Below, one piece after another: positions 8,212 to 19,952 of a stretch of DNA of 64,000 bases. The DNA is taken from contig CABIZZ010000004.1 in NCBI GenBank assembly GCA_902363395.1, forward strand, positions 1 through 64,000. The letters are read 5' to 3'. The notes beneath the pieces are model-generated. The model did no database searches. It was not told where the DNA came from and was given only the letters and a program-made list of their open reading frames with translations. Both the position numbers and the translations under genes were made by a program. How positions within the stretch are numbered: the first letter of the stretch is position 1; each line of letters begins with the position of its first letter. The DNA is from Streptococcaceae bacterium. GTDB lineage: Bacteria > Bacillota > Bacilli > Lactobacillales > Streptococcaceae.

Positions 8212-8903
8212 CCTCTGACGACCTCCACATCTCCTACAATCCCCGCAATAACAAGCTTCACTGTTCGATGGGAACTGCGATAATTCGGCGTCTCCATGCT
8301 TACTGTCTCATTTCTCAATTTCCTAGGTTTTTGAGAGAAGAGGCGCAATTCTCCATATAAGGTATTCACCTGCAAGCTCAGCTCCACATCCACCGGCAGG
8401 ATAATTTTCGTATTGCCAAACATCTTTCTCATGATGATGACATTGTCATGATTCACAACAATCACTTCGTCTAAGTGGATCGTATCCCGCCCCACTAAAC
8501 GAGTAATCGTTAAATCACGAAAATGGCAGTTTACCTTTGAAAAATGATGCAGATCCCCAATCCAAGGCGTTTTCTCTTGTCGGATTTCTACATCTTCCTC
8601 ATAATCTATCTTCACTTCTTCGTTTTCACGGTAAAAATAGGGATAAGCCACCAGCATAGCATAGACGACGGCAAACAAAAGCGCAGCAATGACATACGGA
8701 TTTAACATGACAATAAAAAACAGCAGGATGCTGGATGCCACTAAAAGAAAGTTACTCCGCTGTTTTCCGATGTAATAATACAATAGAAGCAAGCACAGGA
8801 CCACGATTAGGACGATACGAGATATATTTCCCGCCAAAATAGTGATTGCAGCCATGGTGAGTAACAAAGCTTCGACAAACACAAACAATTGAATCTTCCA
8901 CAT
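8208..8903 (-). CDS. liaF: LiaF, membrane inhibitor of LiaRS
   Basis: A 231-residue protein with hydrophobic segments in the first 90 residues (about four helices) and a soluble C-terminal domain with the LiaF-type beta-rich region (TIHLDEVIVVNHDNVIIM). In the family it holds LiaS in the off state until the envelope is damaged. It is the first gene of liaF-liaS-liaR. A GGAGAGG ribosome binding site precedes the ATG, and an extended -10 box lies at 8933-8941. Confidence 0.93.
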   Translation of the reverse strand: MWKIQLFVFVEALLLTMAAITILAGNISRIVLIVVLCLLLLYYYIGKQRSNFLLVASSILLFFIVMLNPYVIAALLFAVVYAMLVAYPYFYRENEEVKIDYEEDVEIRQEKTPWIGDLHHFSKVNCHFRDLTITRLVGRDTIHLDEVIVVNHDNVIIMRKMFGNTKIILPVDVELSLQVNTLYGELRLFSQKPRKLRNETVSMETPNYRSSHRTVKLVIAGIVGDVEVVRG

Positions 8904-8932
8904 AATTGAACCTCTCCATTCTATTTTATCAA

Positions 8933-8941
8933 AATTCTAAA
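8933..8941 (-). promoter_or_regulatory. liaFSR promoter (extended -10)
   Basis: TGATAAAAT on the minus strand about 30 nt upstream of the liaF ATG. No good -35 is visible. It lies after the stkP terminator, so liaFSR can be transcribed independently of the stkP operon. Confidence 0.55.
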
Positions 8942-8993
8942 GGATTCGCTTCCGCCTCTAGAAGGATTCATTGCAACTCTCACTCTACTAAAA

Positions 8994-9017
8994 AAACCAG
9001 ACCGATTGGTCTGGTTT
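8994..9017 (-). terminator. Terminator of the gmk-to-stkP operon
   Basis: Perfect 10-bp stem AAACCAGACC / GGTCTGGTTT with a 4-nt loop, followed on the minus strand by a T-run, just after the stkP stop. Confidence 0.85.
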
Positions 9018-9032
9018 TATAAGGTCATCATG

Positions 9033-10904
9033 TTAAGATTCTGGTTCCGTAGTAGCCGAAGGTTCCGTATTGGAATGGTATTCTACTGTTGTAGAGGTTG
9101 AACTTTCTGATGAACTACTTGAAGCTTTCGTGCTACTTGATGGTTCCGTCTTCGGTTCGTATACAGTCAAGACAATGCGAGTCTTTTTAATATCGATGCT
9201 CGATTGAGCTTCTGGAGTCTGACTCACAATTTGACCTGGTAGAACTTCTACACCAGCCGGAAGATGCGATGTGGTCTTCCGTTCAATATTTGCTTCCTTC
9301 ACCCCGTAAATCTGTACAAGATTAGAGACAGCAAATTCATAATAAGAACCGACATAACTTGGTAACTCAATCGAATTACTTTCTTTCGATACTTTCAGAA
9401 CAACCTTGGTATTAGAAGTCAAATCATATTTTTGACCAGCAGCAGGAGATTGCTCAAGCACAATTCCTGGCTCCACGTCATTGGTCTCGACTTCTTCAAT
9501 CGAAATAAGCTTGCTAGAAAGCTTATAGGTGGTTTTCAGATCGTTTTCCGCATCTTCTCTAGACCTACCAGTATAGTCCGGCATATCAAAGGTGCTTGGC
9601 CCTTTCGAGACAACCAAATCAACCTTGCTGTTTTCCTTTTTCTGAGCTCCTGCATTTGGATTGGTACGGATTACATAGCCCTCCAGCACCGAATCACTGT
9701 ATTCTTCTTTTTCGTCTCCAACTTGAAGATCCTGATCTTCAATGATAGCACGCGCTTCTGCTACTGTTTTTCCAGATACATCCGGAACTGTTTTGTTGGC
9801 TGGACTCATATAAAGAAGAAAGGCAAAGGCAGCTAGTACCAAAGCTAGGGCTACAAACAAGACCTTGTAGCGCGTCCGCAAACGACGACGTGGCTTATTT
9901 TTTGGAGAAACTGGAGCTGTTCGATCCTCTGAAGCCACTGGTAGGTCTTCATGAACTGTAGGACGAGCCTCTGATGTTGGAAGTGGAGCCGGTTTTGGAA
10001 CCACGTTCACCTTTGGCAGGGTCTTGGTATCCGCTTTTGAAGCGTCATCAAAGACTAATTTTTTCTCGTTACGGCGTTCATAAGATAGGCAACTTGACAA
10101 GTCGACATACATTTCAGCTACCGACTTATAGCGATCGGATAGTTTCTTTGCTGTCGCCTTAATAACAACATTTTCCAAAGCCTGCGGAACATTTTTGTTC
10201 TCTTCAATGATGGACGGAAGTGGTTTTTGGAAATGTTGCAGTGCAATGGTCACTGCACTATCCCCATCATAAGGGATATGACCTGTCAGCATTTCGTAGA
10301 AAATGATCCCCATTGCATAGATGTCACTTTGAATAGAAGCTTTCGATCCTCTGGCTTGCTCTGGTGATAAATAATGAACCGAACCCAACATAGAGTTGGT
10401 CTGGGTGAGACTGGTCTCTGCAAAGGCTACTGCAATCCCAAAGTCAGAAACTTTGGCATTTCCGTCCGATGTTAAAAGGACATTTTGAGGTTTCAAATCA
10501 CGGTGAATAATGCCTTGCGTGTGCGCCAAGCGCATAGCAAGAAGGATTTGCCCCATCAAGCGAACAGCTTCTTCATTTGAGAGAGGAGCATTTTCTTTGA
10601 TATAGCGTTTCAAGTCCAAACCAGCGACATATTCCATCGCCAAGTATTGCTGGCCATCCTCTTCACCGATATCCGTGATCCGAACGATATTTGGATGATC
10701 CAAATCTGCCATCGCTTTGGCCTCTCGTTGGAAGCGAGCAACTGCAATTGGATCTGTTTGGTAATTGGTCCTCAGTACTTTAACTGCAACTTCTTCACCA
10801 TCTAAGATTAAATCCCGAGCGAGGTAGACGTCTGCCATCCCTCCACGCCCGATTTGACGGATTATCTTATATCGTCCGGCAAAAATTTTGCCGATTTGAA
10901 TCAT
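9033..10904 (-). CDS. stkP: Serine/threonine protein kinase StkP with PASTA domains
   Basis: Membrane-anchored Hanks-type kinase of 623 residues that phosphorylates division and wall-synthesis proteins. The kinase domain (about 1-275) has the P-loop [10 protein letters not shown]42, the HRDLKPQN catalytic loop and DFG. One transmembrane helix sits near 345-367. Outside the cell I count three PASTA repeats (starting near 370, 438 and 510), then a Ser/Thr-rich tail of about 40 residues. Pneumococcal StkP, as I recall it, has four PASTA repeats and no such tail, so this extracellular region differs. The start overlaps the phpP stop by 4 bp, the usual kinase-phosphatase pairing. Confidence 0.95.
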   Translation of the reverse strand: MIQIGKIFAGRYKIIRQIGRGGMADVYLARDLILDGEEVAVKVLRTNYQTDPIAVARFQREAKAMADLDHPNIVRITDIGEEDGQQYLAMEYVAGLDLKRYIKENAPLSNEEAVRLMGQILLAMRLAHTQGIIHRDLKPQNVLLTSDGNAKVSDFGIAVAFAETSLTQTNSMLGSVHYLSPEQARGSKASIQSDIYAMGIIFYEMLTGHIPYDGDSAVTIALQHFQKPLPSIIEENKNVPQALENVVIKATAKKLSDRYKSVAEMYVDLSSCLSYERRNEKKLVFDDASKADTKTLPKVNVVPKPAPLPTSEARPTVHEDLPVASEDRTAPVSPKNKPRRRLRTRYKVLFVALALVLAAFAFLLYMSPANKTVPDVSGKTVAEARAIIEDQDLQVGDEKEEYSDSVLEGYVIRTNPNAGAQKKENSKVDLVVSKGPSTFDMPDYTGRSREDAENDLKTTYKLSSKLISIEEVETNDVEPGIVLEQSPAAGQKYDLTSNTKVVLKVSKESNSIELPSYVGSYYEFAVSNLVQIYGVKEANIERKTTSHLPAGVEVLPGQIVSQTPEAQSSIDIKKTRIVLTVYEPKTEPSSSTKASSSSSESSTSTTVEYHSNTEPSATTEPES

Positions 10905-11641
10905 GCCATATCCTCCTCAGCAAAGTGAATCAGTACAACTGTAATATTATCCAAACCGCCAGCATTATTCGCAAAGCGAACCAAGGTTTTTGCCTTTTCT
11001 TCAACCGATAAATCGCTGACAACGATATCACGGATTTCATCACCAGAGATCATATTGGTTAATCCATCACTATTGATAACAATGAAATCTCCCGCTTCAA
11101 CCGTAACCATACCAAAGTCTGGTTGCAATTCATCTTTTTGTCCAATGGATTGGGTGATGATATTGCGTTGGGGATGATGAGCTGCCTCTTCTTCCGTAAT
11201 CTGTCCTGCCTTGAGCAAGGCGTTTACTAAAGAATGGTCACTGGTTAATTGATGGTATTCCCCATTACGCACGAGGCCAATTCGGGAATCCCCTACATGT
11301 GCAAATAAGACTTGGTCATCGATAACGGCAACAGCTTCGAGAGTTGTTCCCATTCCTTTATGTTCTTCATCTTGACCAATGCGATGGATCTGCTGGTTTT
11401 CTTTTTCCAAATTCTCTGCAAACCACTCTCTGACTTCGTTAATGGTGCTGATTTCAGTCGCTACCCAAGCAGCGCCGAGATCGGTAACAGCCATCTCACT
11501 AGCAATATTACCAGCACGATGCCCCCCCATCCCGTCAGCTAGAAAAATCATGGATTTTCCCGCTTTATTTTTATATTGATTTGCATAGTCTTGGTTATTT
11601 GTCCGTCTTTGACCTACATCGGTTAAGATAGAAATTTCCAT
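10901..11641 (-). CDS. phpP: PP2C-type protein phosphatase PhpP
   Basis: A 246-residue metal-dependent phosphatase that reverses StkP phosphorylation in the cytoplasm. It has the PP2C metal-binding motifs [12 protein letters not shown] (near residue 35), HVGDSRIGL and the C-terminal GGLDNITV. Coupled to stkP by a 4-bp overlap and lying 21 bp after rsmB in the same operon. Confidence 0.96.
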   Translation of the reverse strand: MEISILTDVGQRRTNNQDYANQYKNKAGKSMIFLADGMGGHRAGNIASEMAVTDLGAAWVATEISTINEVREWFAENLEKENQQIHRIGQDEEHKGMGTTLEAVAVIDDQVLFAHVGDSRIGLVRNGEYHQLTSDHSLVNALLKAGQITEEEAAHHPQRNIITQSIGQKDELQPDFGMVTVEAGDFIVINSDGLTNMISGDEIRDIVVSDLSVEEKAKTLVRFANNAGGLDNITVVLIHFAEEDMA

Positions 11642-11662
11642 ACTGTCCGTATCCTCCTGAGA

Positions 11663-12985
11663 TTACGATATTCTCCGAAAACGACTAATAAAGAAACCAT
11701 CGCTTCCATACAATTCTGGTGTAATTAAAATACAGCCATCTTTCAGAATATCTTTTCGTTCATGATCTAATGGCACGAGTTCAAAATTTGGATGGGTTTC
11801 TAAAAACTGCTCAACCACATCAAAATTCTCTTCTCCTATAATTGTGCATGTACTGTAGACTATTATACCATCTTTTCGCACACTTTGACAAACTCCATCC
11901 AATATTTCCAATTGAATCGCCTGTAGAGACGCAAAGTCAGCATTATCTTTATTGTATTTGATATCTGGCTTACGGCGGATCAAACCAATCCCAGAGCAAG
12001 GGGCGTCTACCAAGATTTTATCAAAGGCATCCGCTCCAAAAGCTTCAAATACCTGGCTGGCATCCAGTTTTTTTGTCTGGATTTTATCTGCAACTCCCAG
12101 ACGTTCCGCGTTTTCCTGAATTAATTGGAGCTTATGATCGTACAAGTCCAAGGCTGTAATCTTCCCATCAACTAGATAAGAAGCTAGATGGGTGGTCTTG
12201 CCCCCAGGTGCTGCACAGGCATCTAATACCTGGTCTGATGGTTGGACCTCTAAAGCCGGAGCCACCAATTGACTGGTTTCATCTTGAATGGTTAATTTCC
12301 CTTGTTTGAAGTAATCAGAGCCTGCAAAATAGCCATTTTCTTTCACAAGAGCTGTTGAGGCCAACAAGGAATCCGATGCCTGCAATTGCTCCTTGATCTC
12401 TTCTTTTTGGTCTAGGTCGACAACTCGAACACTGGCCTTGTTGCGAACATAGAGACTCTCAAAAATCGCAATGGCCCGCTCTTCACCATACTCATCTATC
12501 AACTTTTTCACCAACCAAACCGGAAGAGAGTAGCGGATTGAAAGTCGTTTGTTGATTCGTTTAATCTGGTCAATTGATGGAAGCTCCTCTCGTAGCATTT
12601 TCCGTAAGAGAGCATTGACATATTTTTCACTCCCCTTCTTCCGTTGCTTAGCAAGCTCTACTGCTTCATGAACAACAGCATGGGGAGGAATCTTCTCCAG
12701 ATAGACGAACTGATAGAGGCTCATCAATAAAAGATGATAGATCCAGGGATCTACCTGGTCCCGATCAGCGACAAAGTGCGATAGATACCATTCCAAGGTT
12801 AGTTTGCGTGAAACCGTCCCATAGACGATTTCGGTTACTAGACTTTTATCCACATCTGACAAGGTTGCCTTGCCCAAGGATTTTTTGAGGGCGATATTTG
12901 AAAAAGCACCGTCCTGGAAAATCTCTCCTAGAGTAGATAGGGCAACCCCTCGTGCAGTCTGCATCTTATTTACCAAATTGATCAC
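11663..12985 (-). CDS. rsmB: 16S rRNA (cytosine-967-C5)-methyltransferase RsmB
   Basis: A 440-residue methyltransferase with an N-terminal NusB-like helical domain (about 10-140) and a C-terminal Rossmann domain. The SAM site [11 protein letters not shown] is near residue 248 and the catalytic PCSGIG motif near 321. It methylates C967 of 16S rRNA. The listed start is a GTG inside the end of fmt; alternatives are a TTG at 12976 and an ATG at 12964, right after the fmt stop. None has a strong ribosome binding site, so initiation is probably coupled to fmt termination and the first few residues are uncertain. Confidence 0.92.
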   Translation of the reverse strand: MINLVNKMQTARGVALSTLGEIFQDGAFSNIALKKSLGKATLSDVDKSLVTEIVYGTVSRKLTLEWYLSHFVADRDQVDPWIYHLLLMSLYQFVYLEKIPPHAVVHEAVELAKQRKKGSEKYVNALLRKMLREELPSIDQIKRINKRLSIRYSLPVWLVKKLIDEYGEERAIAIFESLYVRNKASVRVVDLDQKEEIKEQLQASDSLLASTALVKENGYFAGSDYFKQGKLTIQDETSQLVAPALEVQPSDQVLDACAAPGGKTTHLASYLVDGKITALDLYDHKLQLIQENAERLGVADKIQTKKLDASQVFEAFGADAFDKILVDAPCSGIGLIRRKPDIKYNKDNADFASLQAIQLEILDGVCQSVRKDGIIVYSTCTIIGEENFDVVEQFLETHPNFELVPLDHERKDILKDGCILITPELYGSDGFFISRFRRIS

Positions 12986-13901
12986 CTACTTGCAGTTGTC
13001 GCCCTAGACCATTTAAGAAATCTCCGACAGCCATCTTGGGTTTACCGGCTGGCTGAACAAGGGTCAAGGCTAAAGCACCCTCACCCGTCGCAACAACGAT
13101 TTCATTTTTATGAAGAGCTAAAATTTCTCCTGGTTCTCCTTGACCTTCACACGGTTTTGCTTGGTAAATTTTAAAGCGTTCACCCTTCCATAGGGTATGG
13201 GCAACTGGCCAAGGATACATGCCTCGAACTTGGTTAAAGAGTTCACGGTTGGTTCGTGTCCAATCCAGACGTTCTTCTTCTGGCTTGATATTTGGAGAGA
13301 AGGTGACTTGTTGGGGATCCTGCGGTTGTGACTTAAGCTCTCCCGCAAGGTAAGCTGGCAGAGTTTCTAAAAGAAGATCCCGACCGACAAGAGCCAATTT
13401 CTCAAATAGGGTTCCCACATTGTCTTCCTCTAAAATTGGGATAGCACGAGAAGAAATCATATCTCCAGCATCCATCTCTTTGACCATCTCCATGATGGTC
13501 ACACCAGCTTCTTTATCCCCATTCATGATGGCATAATGAATAGGCGCTCCACCACGGTATTTTGGAAGAAGAGAAGCGTGCACGTTGACAGAAAACTTCA
13601 TCGCCTCTAACAAACGACTCGGCAAGAATTGCCCAAAGGCTGCTGTGACAATCCCGTCTGCTCCCAGAGCCAATAAATCTTCTAGTTCTTGGCTTCCAGA
13701 TAGTTTCTCCGGCTGGTAGATTGGCAAGCCTGCTTCTAAAGCTACTTCTTTTACTGGTGTCATTCGGATTTCTTTTTTCCGGCCAACTGCCCGATCTGGT
13801 TGGGTCACAACGGCTAGAATCTCATAGCGTTCATCAGAAATCAAGCCTTTTAAGACTGTAGCTGAGAAATCAGGCGTTCCCATAAATAGTATTTCTGTCA
13901 T
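12966..13901 (-). CDS. fmt: Methionyl-tRNA formyltransferase
   Basis: A 311-residue enzyme that formylates initiator Met-tRNA using 10-formyl-THF. The N-terminal formyltransferase domain has FMGTPDFS at the start, [13 protein letters not shown] near residue 110 and the following [10 protein letters not shown] region. The C-terminal OB-like tRNA-binding domain covers about 205-311. Lies 12 bp after priA and overlaps the rsmB frame, in the usual priA-fmt-rsmB order. Confidence 0.96.
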   Translation of the reverse strand: MTEILFMGTPDFSATVLKGLISDERYEILAVVTQPDRAVGRKKEIRMTPVKEVALEAGLPIYQPEKLSGSQELEDLLALGADGIVTAAFGQFLPSRLLEAMKFSVNVHASLLPKYRGGAPIHYAIMNGDKEAGVTIMEMVKEMDAGDMISSRAIPILEEDNVGTLFEKLALVGRDLLLETLPAYLAGELKSQPQDPQQVTFSPNIKPEEERLDWTRTNRELFNQVRGMYPWPVAHTLWKGERFKIYQAKPCEGQGEPGEILALHKNEIVVATGEGALALTLVQPAGKPKMAVGDFLNGLGRQLQVGDQFGK

Positions 13902-13912
13902 TTTTTCTCCTT

Positions 13913-16303
13913 CTACATAAAACTTTGCGGTTCATTGTCAATGCTGACTCGAAGATCTTGATTTTCCCGCTCTTGAGTATAGTCCAAAATCTGATTTAAA
14001 ACCTGTGGTAAGTGGTCTTCAAACCGGTACTTCAACAGAATCTGGTAATGGAATAAATTATGCGTGCGAGCAATCGGTTTTGGCGTTGGTCCCAAGATTT
14101 GGACCTGATCGGACAGACCTGCTTTCAACAGATCCATCACCTGATAAGCTTTTTTAACCACGACCTCTTCTTGTTTGTGAGAAAGGGTCAAACCAACCGT
14201 GTAATAATAAGGTGGATAACCCAACTGATGACGCACCTTCATTTCATAGGCATAAAACCCTTCATAATCTTGACGCTTCGCATATTCAATAGCATAATGA
14301 TGAGGATTATAGGTCTGGATTAGAACCTGTCCTTCTTTATCCGCACGACCGGCTCGTCCTGCCACCTGGGTTAACAGTTGGAAGGTCCGCTCTGACGAGC
14401 GAAAATCAGGCAAATTTAGGGCTGTATCAGCATTGAGGACACCGACTAGCGTTACATTGGGGAAATCCAAGCCCTTTGCAATCATCTGGGTCCCAAGCAA
14501 AATATCCGCTTGTCCTTGACCAAACTGGTCCAACAAGGCCTCGTGACTCCCTTTTTTCCGAGTAGTATCTACGTCCATCCGCAGAATACGAGCCTCGGGG
14601 AAAATTTCTTGTAGCTCATCGTAGGCCTTCTGAGTCCCCGTCCCGTAATAACGAATCGATCGACTTTGGCAATTAGGGCAGACTGTTGGGATAGCCTTAT
14701 GGTAATTACAATAATGGCAATCCATCGTCTTGGTATCCATGTGAAGGGTCAAGGAGATATCACAATTCGGACAGTTATCTACCTGACCGCACTCCCGACA
14801 CATGACAAAACTGGAATAACCCCGGCGATTGAGCATGAGGACGACTTGCTCTTTTCGCTGCAGACGTTCTGCTATCGCTTCTAGCAACTTGGGCGTATAG
14901 GTTCCAGATTCTTGCTGGCCAATATAATCCCTGAAATCAATCACTTCCACCGCTGGAATACGGGCAAGGGGATTGGCTCGTTGGGTCAATTGAAGAAATT
15001 CATAGACTCCTTTTCCTGCACGGGCTCGTGTTTCTAGACTAGGTGTCGCCGACCCCAAGACCAGAACAGCCTGATGGTACTTAGCTCGAAGTAAAGCTAC
15101 TTCACGCGCATGATAGCGAGGATTGCTATCTTGTTTATAGGTAGCTTCATGTTCTTCATCGATAATGATAGCCCCTAGGTTCTTCAGAGGAGCAAAGATA
15201 GCAGACCGCGCTCCTACGACCACTTGAGCTTCTCCGCGTTCAACACGTCTCCACTCATCGTATTTTTCACCGTTGGATAGACCTGAATGAAGGATGGCCA
15301 CTCGATCCCCAAAGCGAGAAATGAAGCGATCCGTCACTTGAGGCGTCAAGGAAATTTCGGGAACCAACATAATAGCTGTTTTCCCCTTTTCTAGCACCTC
15401 TTGGATAATTTGGAGATAAACCTCGGTCTTCCCACTTCCTGTGACCCCTTCTAGCAAGAAGGGTTTGGATTCCTGCCCGATTTGACGAGTTACCGCTTGA
15501 ACAGCTCGTTCTTGTTCAGCATTTAGAACCAAGGCCTCTGTCAACTCTTTGTCTTTAAAGTAGGCAGCCGCACGATTGACTTCTTTTTCAAAAATAAGCA
15601 AGGCTCCCTGATCAATGAAATAGTTCACCACTGGGCGAGAGAACTCCGCCAATAAATCACTCAAAGGTGCTTCCTCTTCCTGACCTTGGACAAAGTCTCG
15701 CAAGGCCAAACGCTTTTTGGCATTCTTGGCGATTTCCAAATTTTCAAGTAGGGGATGATTTACTCGATACCATTTTTCTGTTTTGATATGTTTACGATCC
15801 ACTGCTTGGTATTCTACTTCCAACTCTCCCTTACGAGTCAGTCGCATCATTCGTGCTTGAGCATCAATATCCAAAGAAGAAAAGGCCAAGCTGGTCGCTG
15901 TTCCAAAAATGTCTTCTCGATCCTCTGGCGATAACAGTTCTGTTGGATGGAGAATTTTGTCATAGGAAGAATTCAAAACACTCGGTAGCATGGCTTTTAA
16001 GAGGGTGATCTTGTAGGCAAAAACCGTCTTCCGCAACTGATCTGCTAGCCAAAATTGCTCCTCTCCTAGAACCGGTTGGTAGTCTAAGACCTCCACGATA
16101 CTTTTCAATTCTTGGTCTTGAGCTGCTGGAGTGGTCTCTTCAAGGCCAACCACAATCCCTTGAATGAGCCGATTCCCCTTTCCAAAGGGAACATGGATCC
16201 GCATTCCTTTTTCCAAGAACGGAGAAAACTCTTCTGGTACTTGGTAACTATAGGGTTTGTCTGTTTGCATCAAGGGAACATCAACGATAACTTGTGCCAG
16301 CAT
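13913..16303 (-). CDS. priA: Primosomal protein N' (replication restart helicase)
   Basis: 3'-5' DNA helicase of 796 residues that restarts stalled replication forks. It has the N-terminal DNA-binding region (about 1-200), Walker [21 protein letters not shown], a zinc-binding insertion with four CxxC pairs ([13 protein letters not shown] and CHYC/CPNC), and C-terminal helicase motifs ending in QVAGRAGR. The frame is open up to 16363, but the ATG at 16303 ([11 protein letters not shown]) has a strong GGAGGTG ribosome binding site and fits the family start. Confidence 0.96.
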   Translation of the reverse strand: MLAQVIVDVPLMQTDKPYSYQVPEEFSPFLEKGMRIHVPFGKGNRLIQGIVVGLEETTPAAQDQELKSIVEVLDYQPVLGEEQFWLADQLRKTVFAYKITLLKAMLPSVLNSSYDKILHPTELLSPEDREDIFGTATSLAFSSLDIDAQARMMRLTRKGELEVEYQAVDRKHIKTEKWYRVNHPLLENLEIAKNAKKRLALRDFVQGQEEEAPLSDLLAEFSRPVVNYFIDQGALLIFEKEVNRAAAYFKDKELTEALVLNAEQERAVQAVTRQIGQESKPFLLEGVTGSGKTEVYLQIIQEVLEKGKTAIMLVPEISLTPQVTDRFISRFGDRVAILHSGLSNGEKYDEWRRVERGEAQVVVGARSAIFAPLKNLGAIIIDEEHEATYKQDSNPRYHAREVALLRAKYHQAVLVLGSATPSLETRARAGKGVYEFLQLTQRANPLARIPAVEVIDFRDYIGQQESGTYTPKLLEAIAERLQRKEQVVLMLNRRGYSSFVMCRECGQVDNCPNCDISLTLHMDTKTMDCHYCNYHKAIPTVCPNCQSRSIRYYGTGTQKAYDELQEIFPEARILRMDVDTTRKKGSHEALLDQFGQGQADILLGTQMIAKGLDFPNVTLVGVLNADTALNLPDFRSSERTFQLLTQVAGRAGRADKEGQVLIQTYNPHHYAIEYAKRQDYEGFYAYEMKVRHQLGYPPYYYTVGLTLSHKQEEVVVKKAYQVMDLLKAGLSDQVQILGPTPKPIARTHNLFHYQILLKYRFEDHLPQVLNQILDYTQERENQDLRVSIDNEPQSFM

Positions 16304-16365
16304 GCTTTCACCTCCTTCCTGTCCTAGCGCTAAATAGCAAAAAATAAGATTGAGCGAACCCAACC

Positions 16366-16680
16366 TTAAATTTTTTCACCATCTTCTTTTTCTTTCGCGA
16401 TTTGTTCTTTAATTTTACGCTCTTCTTCTTCTTTACGCAAGCGTTCTGCTTCGATTCGACGACGAACCGCTTCACGCTTAGCTTCTGGATCTGGGTGAAT
16501 CACCACATTTCCTGATTCAATCTCTTCCAAGGCACGCAAGGTAGATTTTACTGATTGAAATTCTTGAGTAGGAGTTGCACCACTCTCTAACTCATGAGCT
16601 CGTTTGGCTTCAAGAATAACCAAAGAGTATTTTGACGGTACTTTATCCAACAATGTGTCAATGGATGGTTTTAACATCAT
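16366..16680 (-). CDS. rpoZ: RNA polymerase omega subunit
   Basis: A 104-residue omega subunit that helps assemble RNA polymerase. The conserved N-terminal part includes [20 protein letters not shown] and AKRAHEL. The C-terminal tail is highly charged ([20 protein letters not shown]). Second gene of the gmk operon, 28 bp after gmk. Confidence 0.95.
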   Translation of the reverse strand: MMLKPSIDTLLDKVPSKYSLVILEAKRAHELESGATPTQEFQSVKSTLRALEEIESGNVVIHPDPEAKREAVRRRIEAERLRKEEEERKIKEQIAKEKEDGEKI

Positions 16681-16708
16681 AATCTTTTTACCTAATTCCT
16701 ATTCTAAA

Positions 16709-17359
<651 letters not shown>

Positions 17360-17365
17360 CTATCT

Positions 17366-17394
17366 AGTGTAACAAAAATAGAAAGATTTTTCAA
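17366..17394 (-). promoter_or_regulatory. Promoter of the gmk-to-stkP operon
   Basis: Minus strand: -35 TTGAAA (17389-17394), 17-bp spacer, -10 TACACT (17366-17371), about 28 nt before the gmk ATG. Confidence 0.75.
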
Positions 17395-17484
17395 TAGATT
17401 TTTCCTAGAGTCCAAGCCCTATCCACTTCTCTACCAATGATCCATTTCATCTGTGTCATCCCATTTTTAACACGACTTAAAAAA

Positions 17485-17526
17485 ATAGCCAACCAAGGCT
17501 GTTCCACCTTCGCTGACTATCTTTTT
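17485..17526 (-). terminator. Terminator of rny
   Basis: Imperfect long hairpin on the minus strand (outer ATAGTCAGC / GGTTGGCTAT with G-T pairs, inner AAGG / CCTT) followed by seven T residues. The remaining bases at 17395-17484 hold nothing recognisable. Confidence 0.7.
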
Positions 17527-17547
17527 ATATTTGGCTTTTAACAAGCT

Positions 17548-19155
17548 CTATTTTGCATAATCAATGGCACGTAATTCACGAATAACGGTTACCTTGATGT
17601 TACCAGGATACTCCAAGTTAGACTCAATCTTCTCACGGATATCATGAGCCAAGATGGTCAACTTATCATCCTTGACTTCTTCAGGGCTGACCATAATTCG
17701 AATTTCACGACCTGCTTGCAAGGCAAAGCTGGTCTTAACTCCCTCAAAGCCATTTGCAATTTCTTCAAGATCTTGCAGGCGTTTGATGTAGCTTTCAAGA
17801 GACTCGCTCCGGGCACCTGGACGTGCTGCACTCAAAGCATCTGCTACCGCAACAATGACTGCAATGACACTTTCTGGTTCAACATCACCATGGTGACTGG
17901 CAATCGTATTGACAACAACTGGGTGCTCTTTGTATTTACGAGCTAATTCCGTACCAATTTCTACGTGGCTACCTTCTACCTCGCGGTCAATGGCTTTACC
18001 AATATCATGAAGGAAACCAGCTCGACGAGCCAAGGTAGCATTTTCGCCAAGCTCACTAGCAATAATACCAGATAACTTAGCGACCTCAATGGAGTGACGC
18101 AAGACGTTCTGTCCATATGAGGTTCTGAATTGCAAGCGTCCCATAATCTTCATCAAATCAGGATGTAGATTTGGTGCGCCAATTTCATAGGCTGCTGCTT
18201 CACCATATTCACGAATCCGTTGGTCAATTTCCAAACGGTTCTTCTCTACCAACTCTTCAATCCGAGCTGGATGGATGCGACCATCTTTCAAAAGACTTTC
18301 CATGGTCATCCGTGCGATTTCCCGACGAATCGGATCAAATCCAGACAGGGTAACTACTTCTGGTGTGTCATCAATAATCACATCCACACCTGTCAAGCTT
18401 TCGAAGGTTCGGATATTTCGACCTTCGCGACCAATAATCCGGCCCTTCATTCCATCATCTGGTAAATGAACCGTTGAGTTGGTCTGCTCTGCCACAAAAT
18501 CCCCGGCCATCCGTTGCATGGCTTGAACCAGGATATCTTTTGCAACTTTATCTGAACGTTCTTTCACTTCCACTTCTGCTTCTCGAATTCGAGTCGCAAT
18601 CTCTTTGGAGAGTCGTTCTTCTGTTTGCGTTAAGATAATATCACGTGCTTCTGATTGAGTCAGAGAAGCAATTTTTTCTAATTCTTCTTCTTTCTTCTTT
18701 TCTAGCTCATGTAATTGTTCTTCACGCGCATCAATGTGTTTAGTTCTATCTGAAAGACTTTGCTCTTTTTGTTCAAGAGCTTGCTCTTTGCTCGTAAGAT
18801 TGTCATCTTTGCGATCAAGATTATTTGAACGTTCCGCTAAGCGGGTTTCTAATTGTTTTAATTCTTGACGCTCTGACTTAAACTCAGCATCGACTTCTTC
18901 TCGATATTTTCTGGCTTCTTCCTTTGCCTCCAAAAGTGCTTCTTTTTTAAGTGAACTAGACTCATGCTTAGCTTCTTTCAAAATCAAATCAGCTTCGCGC
19001 TCTGCCTGTCCACGTAAATTCGTTGCTTCTTGTTCAGCATTTAAAAGAGTAAGTTCTGCAGCCTCTTTCGATGCTTTCATCTTGACTGAGATCCCTACAT
19101 ATCCAATGACTAAACCAATGATTGCGGCAAAAACAATTGCAATTCCAAATTCCAT
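17548..19155 (-). CDS. rny: Ribonuclease Y
   Basis: Membrane-bound endoribonuclease of 535 residues that starts mRNA decay. One N-terminal transmembrane helix (about 3-22), a long coiled coil rich in Glu/Lys (about 28-190), a KH RNA-binding domain with [11 protein letters not shown] near residue 240, and a catalytic HD domain with [10 protein letters not shown] and [10 protein letters not shown]. Length is typical. Single-gene unit with its own promoter and terminator. Confidence 0.97.
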   Translation of the reverse strand: MEFGIAIVFAAIIGLVIGYVGISVKMKASKEAAELTLLNAEQEATNLRGQAEREADLILKEAKHESSSLKKEALLEAKEEARKYREEVDAEFKSERQELKQLETRLAERSNNLDRKDDNLTSKEQALEQKEQSLSDRTKHIDAREEQLHELEKKKEEELEKIASLTQSEARDIILTQTEERLSKEIATRIREAEVEVKERSDKVAKDILVQAMQRMAGDFVAEQTNSTVHLPDDGMKGRIIGREGRNIRTFESLTGVDVIIDDTPEVVTLSGFDPIRREIARMTMESLLKDGRIHPARIEELVEKNRLEIDQRIREYGEAAAYEIGAPNLHPDLMKIMGRLQFRTSYGQNVLRHSIEVAKLSGIIASELGENATLARRAGFLHDIGKAIDREVEGSHVEIGTELARKYKEHPVVVNTIASHHGDVEPESVIAVIVAVADALSAARPGARSESLESYIKRLQDLEEIANGFEGVKTSFALQAGREIRIMVSPEEVKDDKLTILAHDIREKIESNLEYPGNIKVTVIRELRAIDYAK

Positions 19156-19203
19156 GTTTTTACCCCTAATCTAATGAATAGTTGAATTAAAAAATTCTTT
19201 ATT

Positions 19204-19232
19204 ATTTTATCATATTTTTACAAAATTAACAA
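19204..19232 (-). promoter_or_regulatory. rny promoter
   Basis: Minus strand: -35 TTGTTA (19227-19232), 17-bp spacer, -10 TAAAAT (19204-19209). Positions 19233-19389, between this and the luxS promoter, show nothing recognisable. Confidence 0.7.
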
Positions 19233-19389
19233 ACAAATTTTCTAGCGAAAACAAATCTATTTCTGCTATTATTCTAATGCTTCTCCCCCTTGATTCTAAC
19301 GGGAAAACACCCTAAAAACAAGCTTCTGAATCCTATTTCAACGGCTACTTGCCTCTCTCTTCTCTTGTGTTTTCTTCCAGAGCCAATTG

Positions 19390-19398
19390 TGCTATAAT
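19390..19398 (+). promoter_or_regulatory. luxS promoter (extended -10)
   Basis: TGCTATAAT, an extended -10 box. The -35 is poor. A GAGGAA ribosome binding site lies at 19415-19420, before the ATG at 19426. Confidence 0.7.
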
Positions 19399-19425
19399 CA
19401 AGAAAAAAGAAATTGAGGAAGATAC

Positions 19426-19908
19426 ATGACGAAAGAAGTTATTGTGGAAAGTTTTGAACTAGACCACACTGCTGTAAAAGCCCCTTACGTCCGCCTAATC
19501 GGAGAGGAAACTGGACCAAAAGGAGATGTCATTTCAAACTACGATATCCGCTTGGTTCAACCAAATGAAGACTCTATCCCGACTGCTGGTTTACATACAA
19601 TTGAGCATCTATTAGCTATGTTGATCCGTAAACGCATTGATGGGATGATCGATTGTTCCCCATTTGGGTGTCGTACTGGATTTCATATGATTATGTGGGG
19701 ACAGCACGATCCAAAAACCATTGCACAAGTGATTAAATCCTCCCTAGAGGAAATTGCTGAAGCGACAAGCTGGGAAGACGTGCCAGGTACGACGATTGAA
19801 TCTTGCGGAAACTATAAAGATCACAGCCTCTTTTCTGCCAAAGAGTGGTGCAAATTGATTCTCGAACAAGGTATTTCTGACGATCCATTCACACGCCATA
19901 TCGTATAA
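19426..19908 (+). CDS. luxS: S-ribosylhomocysteine lyase (AI-2 synthase)
   Basis: A 160-residue metalloenzyme that cleaves S-ribosylhomocysteine to homocysteine and DPD, the precursor of autoinducer-2. Metal ligands H57 and H61 (HTIEH) and C127 (ESCGNY) are present, as is the catalytic C82 in FGCRTGF. Single gene with its own promoter; converges on mapZ across a shared terminator. Confidence 0.97.
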   Translation: MTKEVIVESFELDHTAVKAPYVRLIGEETGPKGDVISNYDIRLVQPNEDSIPTAGLHTIEHLLAMLIRKRIDGMIDCSPFGCRTGFHMIMWGQHDPKTIAQVIKSSLEEIAEATSWEDVPGTTIESCGNYKDHSLFSAKEWCKLILEQGISDDPFTRHIV

Positions 19909-19914
19909 AAAAAC

Positions 19915-19945
19915 AAAAGACTTCTTTTTCAAAGAGAAGTCTTTT
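19915..19945. terminator. Bidirectional terminator, luxS / mapZ
   Basis: 11-bp inverted repeat AAAAGACTTCT / AGAAGTCTTTT with a 9-nt loop and a T-run on both strands, between convergent genes. Confidence 0.85.
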
Positions 19946-19952
19946 TTAATTC

